Positions 39,562 to 46,245 of a DNA stretch of 46,245 nt are shown here, in pieces; position 1 is the first letter of the stretch; each line of letters starts with the position of its first letter. This DNA comes from DATJPD01 sp036394195 (GTDB lineage Bacteria; Pseudomonadota; Alphaproteobacteria; CACIAM-22H2), in the NCBI GenBank assembly GCA_036394195.1, contig DASWFO010000160.1:1-46245 (forward strand), in the 5' to 3' direction. The position numbers were made by a program, and so were the translations under genes. Under the pieces are notes generated by a model. The model was not told the origin of the DNA. It did not search any database and saw only the letters and a list, made by a program, of their open reading frames with translations.

Positions 39562-41820
39562 CTACTTGCTCTCGCGCGGCGTGAAGCTGCCGGCGGAGAG
39601 GTACTGCTTCGGCCACGGCAGGTCGTGGTTCTGCTCATAGGCGGCGTGGCGCGTCCAGTACGGGTCGAAGAGATGGCCGCGCGCCAGCACGCAGAGATCG
39701 GCGCGCCCCGCGGCGAGGATCGCGTTCACGTCCGCCCAGGACGAGATGTTGCCGACGGTCATGGTCGGCATGTCGGCCTCGTGGCGCACGCGGTCGGCGA
39801 ATGGCGTCTGGAACAGCCGCCCGTAGACGGGCTTGGCATCGGGCACGGTCTGGCCGGCCGACACGTCGATGATGTCGCAGCCGGCCTGGCGGAACAGCTT
39901 CGCGACCGCGACCGCGTCCGACGGCGTGAATCCGCCTTCGGCCCAATCGGTCGCCGAGATGCGCACCGACATCGGCTTGTGCGCCGGCCAGGCGGCGCGC
40001 ACGGCCGTGAACACCTCCAAGGGATAGCGCGCCCGGTTCTCGACCGAGCCGCCGTACTGGTCGGTGCGGCGGTTGGTCAGCGGCGACAGGAAGGTCGCCA
40101 GCAGGTAACCATGCGCGCAGTGCAGCTCGAGCAGATCGAACCCGGCCTCCTCGGCGAAGCGCGCGGCGCGCACGAACTCGTCGCGCACCCGGTCCATGTC
40201 GGCGCGGTCCATCGCCTTCGGCGCCTGCGAATGCGGGAGATACGGAATCGCCGAGGCGGCAACCAGCGGCCAGTTGCCGTCCGGCAGCGGCTCGTCGATG
40301 CCGTCCCAGGCGAGGCGGGTCGAGCCCTTGCGGCCGGCATGGGCGAGCTGGATCCCGATCTTGGCGAAGCTGTTCGCATGGACGAACTCGACCACGCGCT
40401 TCCAGGCGGCCACGTGCTCTTGCTTGTAGAGGCCGGCGCAGCCGGGCGTGATGCGCGCGTCACGCGCCACGTCGGTCATTTCGGTGATGATCAGGCCCGC
40501 ACCGCCCAGCGCCCGGCTGCCGATGTGTACCAGATGCCAGTCGTTCGCCAGGCCGTCCTCGGCCGAGTACTGGCACATCGGCGAGACGACGACGCGGTTC
40601 ATCACCACGGTGTCGCGCAGGCGGAACGGCGTGAACATCGGCGGCGGCGGCGGATCGACCCGTACGTTGACGCCGGACTGGTTGGCCGCGGTCTCGGCGA
40701 ACCAGCGCTCGACCCGGTCGACGAATTTCGGATCGCGCACTTTCAGGTTGGCGTGATGGATGCGCAAGCTGCGCGTCAGCATGGAATAGCCGAACTGGAG
40801 CGGCGCCAGCCGGCCGAAATAGCGCTCGGCCTCCTCGAACCATTGCAGACTGACCTGGGCGGCGCGCTGCACGGCGTCGACCGCCGGCCGCCGCGCCGCC
40901 TCGTAGGCGGCGAGCGCGTCGCCGATCTTGCTGTGCTGCTTCAGCGTGCTCGCGAGCCCGATCGCGTCTTCCATCGCGAGCTTGGTGCCCGAGCCGATCG
41001 AGAAATGGGCGGTGTGCGCCGCATCGCCCATCAGCACCACGTTCTCATGGTGCCAACGCTTGGTGCGAATGGTCGGGAAGCTTCGCCACAGCGAGCGGTT
41101 CTTCAGCAGCTTATGACCGTCGAGCTCGGCCCCGAACAGGTTCTCGCAGTAACCGAGCGTGTCGTCCTCGGTCGCGCGGTCTAGCCCGGCATGCTTCCAC
41201 GTCTCCTCCGTGCACTCGACGATGAAGGTCGAGTACTTCTTGTCGTACTGGTAGGCGTGGACGCGGAACAGGCCGTGCGGGCTTTCCTTGAAATAGAAGG
41301 TGAAGGCGGGGAACGGCCGCGTGGTGCCGAGCCAGACGAACTTGTTGCGGCGCCAGTCGATCTGCGGCTGGAAATGCGCCGCATAGACCTGGCGGATCAT
41401 CGAGTTCACGCCGTCGGCGGCCAGCACCAGGTCGGCGCCGCGGTAGCGCTCGACATTGGCGACGTCGCTCTCGAATTGCAGCGACACGCCCAGCGCCCGG
41501 GCGCGCTTTTGCAGGATATTGAGCAGCTTCTTGCGCGCCAGCCCCGAGAAGCCGTGGCCGGTCGAGGTGATCACCTCGCCCTTGTAATGGATGTCGATGT
41601 CGTCCCAGCGGGAAAAGCTCCTGGTGATCTCCGCATAGGTCACGAGATCGGCGTCGCGCAGCTCGGCCAGGGTCGCGTCGGAGAACACGACGCCGAAGCC
41701 GAACGTGTCGTCCGGCTTGTTGCGCTCGATGACGGTGATGTTGTGCCGGGGGTCCGCCTTCTTCATGAGAAGGGAGAAATACAGACCCGCCGGGCCGCCG
41801 CCGATGCTGACGATCTTCAA
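39562..41820 (-). CDS. Bifunctional flavin monooxygenase / OYE-type oxidoreductase (salicylyl-CoA 5-hydroxylase or anthraniloyl-CoA monooxygenase family)
   Basis: 752 aa, TTG start. The N-terminal half (about 1-385) is an FAD monooxygenase: GGGPAGLYFSLLMKK at residues 7-21, NKPDDTFGFGVVFSDATLAE, and the FAD-binding segment NVVLMGDAAHTAHFSIGSGT. The C-terminal half (about 395-745) is an old-yellow-enzyme domain: MFTPFRLRDTVVMNRVVVSP followed by MCQYSAEDG, GIQLAHAGRKGST, and ELHCAHGYLLATFLSPLTNR-type FMN and active-site motifs. This two-domain layout is known from salicylyl-CoA 5-hydroxylases and anthraniloyl-CoA monooxygenase/reductases, which act on aromatic CoA thioesters. No CoA ligase or other pathway gene is near. 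A perfect AT-rich palindrome upstream is its likely operator. Confidence 0.88.
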   Translation of the reverse strand: MKIVSIGGGPAGLYFSLLMKKADPRHNITVIERNKPDDTFGFGVVFSDATLAELRDADLVTYAEITRSFSRWDDIDIHYKGEVITSTGHGFSGLARKKLLNILQKRARALGVSLQFESDVANVERYRGADLVLAADGVNSMIRQVYAAHFQPQIDWRRNKFVWLGTTRPFPAFTFYFKESPHGLFRVHAYQYDKKYSTFIVECTEETWKHAGLDRATEDDTLGYCENLFGAELDGHKLLKNRSLWRSFPTIRTKRWHHENVVLMGDAAHTAHFSIGSGTKLAMEDAIGLASTLKQHSKIGDALAAYEAARRPAVDAVQRAAQVSLQWFEEAERYFGRLAPLQFGYSMLTRSLRIHHANLKVRDPKFVDRVERWFAETAANQSGVNVRVDPPPPPMFTPFRLRDTVVMNRVVVSPMCQYSAEDGLANDWHLVHIGSRALGGAGLIITEMTDVARDARITPGCAGLYKQEHVAAWKRVVEFVHANSFAKIGIQLAHAGRKGSTRLAWDGIDEPLPDGNWPLVAASAIPYLPHSQAPKAMDRADMDRVRDEFVRAARFAEEAGFDLLELHCAHGYLLATFLSPLTNRRTDQYGGSVENRARYPLEVFTAVRAAWPAHKPMSVRISATDWAEGGFTPSDAVAVAKLFRQAGCDIIDVSAGQTVPDAKPVYGRLFQTPFADRVRHEADMPTMTVGNISSWADVNAILAAGRADLCVLARGHLFDPYWTRHAAYEQNHDLPWPKQYLSAGSFTPRESK

Positions 41821-41858
41821 CGCTGACCCCGCTACCGCAGCTGACAGGACGGGAGGCC

Positions 41859-41884
41859 AAATTATTTTAGACTTAAAATAATTT
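41859..41884. promoter_or_regulatory. Perfect 11-bp AT-rich inverted repeat, likely operator
   Basis: Arms AAATTATTTTA (41859-41869) and TAAAATAATTT (41874-41884) around GACT, 38 bp upstream of the monooxygenase start. It stands out in this GC-rich DNA. The form fits MarR-type regulators, which often control aromatic acyl-CoA genes. It may also act on the divergent channel gene. No regulator gene is adjacent. Confidence 0.65.
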
Positions 41885-42005
41885 TCTGCAAGTGGCCGGC
41901 CGGTGGCGGTTTTGCCGTGCGAACCCGTGGCGGACGCCCCCGGAATTTGCCCTGGTGAGCGTCGTCCGGCGGCGGGGGCCGCGGGGATTTTCGGCTGTCA
42001 TCGGC

Positions 42006-43511
42006 GTGGAGATTGTCCTCAGTCAACCGGTTCTGCTGGCCGCGATCGGCGCCGTCGTCGCGGCGCTGATCGCGGCCGGTTTCTACGTCCACGACCGGCA
42101 GACCCGGCGCCTCGCCTGGGGGGCGGCGCTGTGGCTGGCGCTGTTCCTCGGCTATCTCGGCCAGGGCGAGATCCCGCTGGTGCTGCACACGCTGCCGACC
42201 GCGCCGTTGGCCCGAATCGTCGTCCAAGCCTACGACATCGTGTGGTGGGCGGTCCTCGCCTGGCTCGCGGTCCAGCTGATCAATGTCGTGCTGTGGCGCT
42301 GGCTGTATCCGGGCGCGCAGCCGGGCGGCCGCAAGCTCATCGCCGACGTCGTCTCGGTGCTGATCTATCTGGGCGGCCTGCTGGCGATCCTCTCGTTCAC
42401 CTTCGAGCAGGACGTGTCCGACGTGCTGGCGACATCGGGCGTGGTCGCGATCGTGCTGGGCCTGGCCCTGCAGACCTCGCTCGGCGAGATCGTGTCCGGC
42501 CTGTTCATGAGCGTCGAAGCGCCCTACCGCGCCGGCGACTGGATCACCATCGACGACAAGATCGAGGGTCAGGTGGTGGGGACCAACTGGCGCGCGACCC
42601 GGCTCAAGACGCGGACCGGCGATTACCTGATCGTGCCCAACAGCACGATCGCCAAGGCGAATATCGTCAACCGCTACTTTCCCGACCGCATCCACACCGC
42701 CCAGTTCACGGTGGCGATCGACGCGCGCACGCCGCCCGAGCGCGCCATCGCCGTCCTCACGGCCGCCCTGCTGGCGGCGAAAACCGTGCGCCATGAGCCG
42801 CCGCCCGAGGCCGAGGTGTGGGCGCTGGGGCCGAAGACCATCGAATACCGGCTGACCTATTCCGTCGACGATTTCGCGACCGCGCCGAAGGCGCGCAGCG
42901 AGGTGGCGCAGCGGGTGTGGCACCATCTCGCCTGGGCCGGCATCCAGATGGACGAAGCCGCGGTTCCCGCCCCGGCCACCGCCGCGACCGAGGCCCTGCG
43001 CGCGACGGCGCTAGAGACGGCCCTCGCCCAGGTGCCGTTATTTGCGCCGCTCTCGGCCGACGAGCGGGCCGATCTAGCGCGGCGCTGCCGGACTGAGACG
43101 GTGCCGGCCGGTGCGACCTTGGCCCGCCAGGGTGCACCGGGCGAATCGATGTTCCTGATCAGCGAGGGCGTGCTCGCGGTCCGGCTCCAGCAAGGGCCGG
43201 CCGGTCTTAAGACCGAGATCGCCCGCCTGGCGCCCGGCGAGACATTCGGCGAGATCTCGCTCCTCACCGGCGCGCCGCGCACGGCGACGGTGAGCGCTCT
43301 GACCCGCGCCTGCGTCCACGAGCTCGCCAAGGCCGACCTGGCGCCGATCATGACCGCGCGGCCGGAGCTCGCAAGCGAGCTCGGCCGCATCCTGGCCACC
43401 CGTCAGCAGGAGCTGGCGGAAGCGGCGCGCCACGGCGGCGGCGCCACCGAGACGGAAGAGTCCTATGCCGAGCGGATCGCGTCCTGGATCTCGGCGTTTT
43501 TTCGTTCCTAG
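42006..43511 (+). CDS. MscS-family mechanosensitive channel with C-terminal cyclic nucleotide-binding domain
   Basis: 501 aa from the GTG at 42006 (MEIVLSQPVLLAAIG); in-frame GTG codons at 41955 and 41892 are alternatives and no start has a clear ribosome-binding site. Three to four membrane helices precede the pore/TM3-like VLATSGVVAIVLGLALQTSL, followed by the MscS beta domain (EAPYRAGDWITIDDKIEGQV, then DYLIVPNSTIAKANIVNRYF). Residues about 345-460 are a cyclic nucleotide-binding domain: LFAPLSADERADLARRCRTE, GAPGESMFLISEG, and the phosphate-binding cassette FGEISLLTGAPRTATVSA, which keeps the arginine for the cyclic phosphate. This is the bCNG architecture. It probably links osmotic relief or ion flux to cAMP or cGMP. 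Confidence 0.88.
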   Translation: MEIVLSQPVLLAAIGAVVAALIAAGFYVHDRQTRRLAWGAALWLALFLGYLGQGEIPLVLHTLPTAPLARIVVQAYDIVWWAVLAWLAVQLINVVLWRWLYPGAQPGGRKLIADVVSVLIYLGGLLAILSFTFEQDVSDVLATSGVVAIVLGLALQTSLGEIVSGLFMSVEAPYRAGDWITIDDKIEGQVVGTNWRATRLKTRTGDYLIVPNSTIAKANIVNRYFPDRIHTAQFTVAIDARTPPERAIAVLTAALLAAKTVRHEPPPEAEVWALGPKTIEYRLTYSVDDFATAPKARSEVAQRVWHHLAWAGIQMDEAAVPAPATAATEALRATALETALAQVPLFAPLSADERADLARRCRTETVPAGATLARQGAPGESMFLISEGVLAVRLQQGPAGLKTEIARLAPGETFGEISLLTGAPRTATVSALTRACVHELAKADLAPIMTARPELASELGRILATRQQELAEAARHGGGATETEESYAERIASWISAFFRS

Positions 43512-43570
43512 TCTAGCGGTACGCCTCCGGGGCGGCGAGCAGCATTCAGATAGACTCGAAAATCCTCTCG

Positions 43571-43598
43571 CGTCATTCCCGCTTTCGCGGGCATGACG
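43571..43598. repeat. Dispersed palindromic repeat, family A copy 3 (short form)
   Basis: A single hairpin, CGTCATTCCCGC-TTTC-GCGGGCATGACG, sharing its ends with the copies at 6692 and 9941. It lies between the convergent channel and helicase genes, again at a transcript-end position. Confidence 0.75.
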
Positions 43599-43634
43599 AT
43601 GGAGAGGGCAGTTCGACGTAATCCGAACCCGGTC

Positions 43635-44936
43635 CTAGCGCCGCCGGCGACGGCCGCGGTGCTGGCGCTCCGGACGATGCTCGCCGTTGCCTGATGACCG
43701 CTCGGCCGGGGCCGGGCGATCGGCGCCGTTCGCCGAGGCCTTGAACGGGTGCATCTCAACCACCGGCACGGGCTTGCGGATCAGCTTCTCGATGTCGCGC
43801 AGATACGCCCGCTCCTCGTGGTCGCAGAACGAGATCGCGATCCCCGAGGCGCCGGCGCGCGCGGTGCGGCCGATCCGGTGGACGTAGGTCTCCGGCACGT
43901 TCGGCAGGTCGTAATTGATCACGTGCGTGATGCCGTCGATGTCGATGCCGCGCGCCGCGATGTCGGTCGCGACCAGGACGCGGATGCGGCCGGCCTTGAA
44001 ATCCTGCAGGGCGCGCTCGCGCGCGTTCTGCGACTTGTTGCCGTGGATCGCGTCGGCGCGGATGCCGTCCTTCGCCAGCTTCAGGATGAGCTTGTTGGCG
44101 CCGTGCTTGGTGCGGCTGAACACCAGGGCGCGCGAGATGGACGGATCCTTCAGCACCGTCGCCAGCAGCGCCGGCTTGTCGCGGCGCTCGACATGGAGCA
44201 GCCACTGCTCGATGCGCTCGGCGGTCGTCGCCACCGGCGTCACCGCGACGCGCACCGGATCGGCGAGGATGCCGTCGGCGAGCCGCGCGATGTCGGGCGG
44301 CATGGTCGCCGAGAACAGCAGCGTCTGGCGCTGCTTCGGGATGGCGGCGATGATCCGCTTCACGTCATGGATAAAGCCCATGTCGAGCATGCGGTCGGCT
44401 TCGTCGAGGACGAAGACCTCGATGCCGTTCAGCTTGGCATGGCCCTGGTTCATCAGGTCGAGCAGCCGGCCCGGCGTGGCGACCAGGATGTCGAGACCGC
44501 GGTGCAGCGCCTGCACCTGGTCGCGCTGGCCGACGCCGCCGAAGATCACGGCGTGGCGCATGCCGAGGTGACGCCCGTAGGTACGGAAGCTGTCGTCGAT
44601 CTGCGAGGCAAGCTCACGCGTCGGCGTCAGCACCAATGCGCGCATGGTGCGCGGGGCCGCTTGCCGGCGCTGCTCGCTGAGGCGCTGCAGGATCGGCAGC
44701 GCGAAGGCGGCCGTCTTGCCGGTGCCGGTCTGGGCGCAGCCGAGCAGATCGCGCCCCTGCAGGAGATGCGGGATCGACTTCGCCTGGATCGGCGTCGGGG
44801 TGGTGTAGTTCTCGGCGCTGACGGCGCGGAGGATCGGCTCGATCAGCCCCAACGAAGTGAAGCCCGTCTCGGCCGCGGGAGCGGGCGGCGGGGTGATCGT
44901 TTGGGCCGGAGTCGGAGTCGTAGAGGTATTCAACAT
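43635..44936 (-). CDS. DEAD-box RNA helicase (RhlE-like)
   Basis: 433 aa. Motifs in order: Q motif (FTSLGLIEPILRAVSAENYT then TPTPIQ), I AQTGTGKT, Ia PTRELASQ, Ib TPGRLLDL, II VLDEADRMLDMGF, III SAT, IV VFSRTKHGANKL, V ARGIDIDGITHVINYD, VI YVHRIGRTARAG. The N-terminal 30 residues are Thr/Pro/Ala-rich. The C-terminus is basic and disordered (ERQHRGRRRRR), as in RhlE proteins that bind rRNA. These helicases assist ribosome maturation and RNA turnover, often at low temperature. A 452-bp gene-free stretch lies upstream and may form a long leader. Start ATG at 44936. Confidence 0.93.
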   Translation of the reverse strand: MLNTSTTPTPAQTITPPPAPAAETGFTSLGLIEPILRAVSAENYTTPTPIQAKSIPHLLQGRDLLGCAQTGTGKTAAFALPILQRLSEQRRQAAPRTMRALVLTPTRELASQIDDSFRTYGRHLGMRHAVIFGGVGQRDQVQALHRGLDILVATPGRLLDLMNQGHAKLNGIEVFVLDEADRMLDMGFIHDVKRIIAAIPKQRQTLLFSATMPPDIARLADGILADPVRVAVTPVATTAERIEQWLLHVERRDKPALLATVLKDPSISRALVFSRTKHGANKLILKLAKDGIRADAIHGNKSQNARERALQDFKAGRIRVLVATDIAARGIDIDGITHVINYDLPNVPETYVHRIGRTARAGASGIAISFCDHEERAYLRDIEKLIRKPVPVVEMHPFKASANGADRPAPAERSSGNGEHRPERQHRGRRRRR

Positions 44937-45074
44937 TGTGATGTTTGTCTTTCAGTCTGGGCCGCGACATCGCGCAGCGGAACCGCTCTTCCGGGCCCTA
45001 AGGTCCGGCAGCAGAGCGGCAAGAAAATCCGCGACGATCGACGGTCAGGAAATTGGGTTAGGCGCTGCGGCCGT

Positions 45075-45110
45075 CCGCCCCTTTCATAAGGAGGGCGGCC
45101 TTATTTCTTT
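45075..45110 (+). terminator. Plus-strand hairpin with T-rich tail upstream of rhlE
   Basis: CCGCCC (45075-45080) pairs with GGGCGG (45093-45098); outer GGCC bases can extend the stem with a bulge. It is followed by TTATTTCTTT. It lies in the gene-free stretch 44937-45388, where no plus-strand gene is visible. Confidence 0.3.
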
Positions 45111-45194
45111 ATCCGGTCGACCCGTGCGCGAACGGAACGACCCTTTGGGACGTGGATTGCTCTCGGGATGGAGCGCCGGGTTCTTTTCTTCTTT

Positions 45195-45216
45195 GAAGCC
45201 CGGAGGCTTCGTTTTT
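45195..45216 (+). terminator. Plus-strand terminator-like hairpin GAAGCC-CGGA-GGCTTC
   Basis: A 6-bp stem with CGGA tetraloop followed by GTTTTT. It lies within 44937-45388, a stretch with no convincing gene. Either a short plus-strand RNA ends here or the element is a leader hairpin of something lost. The stretch also has a GGCGGCT/AGCCGCC hairpin (45312-45346) just after the hspQ stop, which could stabilise or end hspQ mRNA on the minus strand. Confidence 0.4.
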
Positions 45217-45388
45217 GAAGGACCGGAAACGGCGCTTCGCGCAGTCGCGAGACAAGGAGGCGAACACCGCCTCGGACCTTTATGTGGCAGTTCGGCACCG
45301 CTAGGTCAAGCGGCGGCTCCGCAGGGCTGCCCCGCGTCCAGCCGCCGGGCGATGCCGCATCAGGAAAATATGACATAGAAACAGTGTC

Positions 45389-45727
45389 TTAGTTCGCGCG
45401 CTGGCGCTGTTTCGCCTCATATTGGCCGGCCTTGAGCGGCCCGAAGAATTTGCCCACGTCGGGGTGGCGGATCGGCTTGCCGGTCTCGTCGGGCAGCAGG
45501 TTCTGCTCCGAGACATAGGCGATATAGGTCGTTTCGGTGTTCTCGGCGAGCAGGTGATAGAAGGGCTGGTCCTTGCGCGGCCGGACCTCGGCCGGGATCG
45601 CCTCCCACCACTCCTCGGTGTTGTTGAAGGTCGGGTCGACGTCGTAGATCACGCCGCGAAACGGGTAGATGCGGTGTTTCACGACCTGACCGATGGAGAA
45701 TTTGGCATTCCGGTTGACCGGCGGCAT
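45389..45727 (-). CDS. hspQ: Heat shock protein HspQ (YccV-like, hemimethylated-DNA-binding domain)
   Basis: 112 aa from the ATG at 45727; the open frame extends upstream to 46030, antisense to the SDR gene, and that part has no family character. The protein reads KFSIGQVVKHRIYPFRGVIY, then DVDPTFNNTEEWWEAIPAEV and PFYHLLAENTETTYIAYVSE-type sequence, with the tail DETGKPIRHPDVGKFF. HspQ is a small heat-inducible factor that, in enterobacteria, speeds degradation of DnaA and acts as a specificity factor of Lon. It is divergent from the SDR gene with 114 bp between. Confidence 0.94.
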   Translation of the reverse strand: MPPVNRNAKFSIGQVVKHRIYPFRGVIYDVDPTFNNTEEWWEAIPAEVRPRKDQPFYHLLAENTETTYIAYVSEQNLLPDETGKPIRHPDVGKFFGPLKAGQYEAKQRQRAN

Positions 45728-45841
45728 TGGCGGCTCGCTCTTTTGGGGATTAAATCTACTCAAGAACCGTCGCCGCGTCACGGGATCGAAGTGTGACCGG
45801 CCCGCGCAAGATTGAGTAAAAAATAGGCCGGAGGGACAGGG

Positions 45842-46245
45842 ATGGGACGGCTGGACGGGCGGGTCGCGATCGTGACCGGAGCGGCCCATGGCAGCCGCGC
45901 CGCGATCGGCTCGGTCTATGCCGCGGCCCTGGCCCGTGACGGTGCCCAGATCACCGTGGCCGACGTCAAGGATTGCGGCTCGGTCGCGGCCGAGATCGCC
46001 GCCGCCGGTGGTACCGCCGAAGCGGTCCATGTCGACGTGCGCGATGAGACATCCGTGGCCGCGATGGTCACCCGGACGATCGAGCGGTTCGGCCGGCTCG
46101 ACATCCTGGTCAACAACGCCGGGCTCGGTTCGAACATCCCGCCGGTCGCCATCACCGAGCTCACGGTCAAGGACTGGGACGACCTCATGGCGGTCAACGT
46201 GCGCGGCCCGTTCCTGTGCACCAAGGCCGCCGTCCCGGCCATGAA
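45842..46245 (+). CDS. Short-chain dehydrogenase/reductase, N-terminal part (cut by window edge)
   Basis: 134 codons visible, open to the window edge. Starts MGRLDGRVAIVTGAAHGSRA, with ATG preceded by GGAGGGACAGGG. Classical SDR blocks: a glycine-rich nucleotide-binding loop, VADVKDCG after strand 2, VDVRDE before the second turn, RLDILVNNAGLG (NNAG motif) and DDLMAVNVRGPFLCTKAAVP. The glycine loop reads TGAAHGSRAAIG instead of TGxxxGIG, with Arg where the third Gly is expected and a later Gly. The catalytic Ser/Tyr/Lys lie beyond the edge. Aspartate after strand 2 (VADV) suggests NAD preference. Substrate unknown. Confidence 0.88.
   Translation, partial: MGRLDGRVAIVTGAAHGSRAAIGSVYAAALARDGAQITVADVKDCGSVAAEIAAAGGTAEAVHVDVRDETSVAAMVTRTIERFGRLDILVNNAGLGSNIPPVAITELTVKDWDDLMAVNVRGPFLCTKAAVPAM

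Noticed and set aside
6692..43598. CRISPR array
   Set aside because: The repeats are dispersed and palindromic, not regularly spaced direct repeats, and no cas genes are present.
45101..45376. Minus-strand 91-codon basic frame between hspQ and rhlE
   Set aside because: Its Lys/Arg-rich end recalls ribosomal tails, but there is no recognisable family, no good ribosome-binding site and the start overlaps the hspQ end region; more likely chance.
45282..45392. Plus-strand 36-codon frame after an AAGGAGG at 45254
   Set aside because: The ribosome-binding sequence is over 20 bases from the ATG and the frame overlaps the end of hspQ; no similarity noticed.

Overview
This 46-kb window is a dense, visibly GC-rich chromosomal segment (roughly two-thirds G+C) with strong third-position GC bias, so that most real genes carry long antisense shadow frames. 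Gene content points to a free-living, metabolically versatile alphaproteobacterium, probably of the Hyphomicrobiales/Rhodospirillales type: NAD-linked Fds-type formate dehydrogenase, oxalyl-CoA decarboxylase with formyl-CoA transferase, tripartite tricarboxylate, TRAP, Liv and NitT/TauT importers, HspQ, and dispersed short palindromic repeats. The genus cannot be settled from sequence alone. No phage, IS element, CRISPR array, rRNA or tRNA was recognised.

Layout. 1-102: start of a UbiD-family decarboxylase (minus, cut by the window edge). 208-4735: NitT/TauT-type ABC importer (ATPase, permease, two different binding proteins) with a RidA protein and, convergent to it, an HpxZ/AtzH-like protein. 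4869-6674: DUF3891 protein and a CurA-like NADPH oxidoreductase. 6907-8821: three translationally overlapping genes, two small four-helix DMT/SMR halves plus a FemAB-like N-acyltransferase. 8864-9911: a second RidA and a small alpha/beta hydrolase.

10043-26413 is the centrepiece, an oxalate catabolic island in two divergent arms. Leftward (from 17844): tctA-tctC-tctB importer, then a fused FdsG-FdsB protein and FdsA (NAD-dependent formate dehydrogenase). Rightward (from 18191): an OxlT-family antiporter, a GntR/FCD regulator, oxc, frc, a stand-alone formyltransferase resembling the 10-formyl-THF hydrolase domain of ALDH1L1, and formate-THF ligase, closed by a strong terminator. The implied flow is oxalate uptake, activation to oxalyl-CoA, decarboxylation to formyl-CoA, CoA recycling with release of formate, then either oxidation to CO2 with NADH or entry into the folate C1 pool. 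Two copies of a TATnnGGTATACnnnATA motif, one in the divergent promoter region and one upstream of gntR, are good candidates for the GntR operator.

26451-34318: GMC oxidoreductase, a complete Liv-type importer (binding protein, LivG, LivF, LivH, LivM, with a very stable palindrome between livF and livH) and a convergent Gfo/Idh/MocA oxidoreductase. 34319-34876 has no convincing large gene but carries six closely packed hairpins, a candidate structured RNA. 34877-37883: DUF1289 protein with a probably leaderless start, then a TRAP transporter (DctP-DctQ-DctM). 38057-46245: exported DUF5666-like protein, TauE/SafE permease, a salicylyl-CoA 5-hydroxylase-like monooxygenase/OYE fusion with a perfect AT-rich palindrome upstream, an MscS channel with a cyclic-nucleotide-binding domain, an RhlE-type helicase, HspQ, and the start of an SDR.
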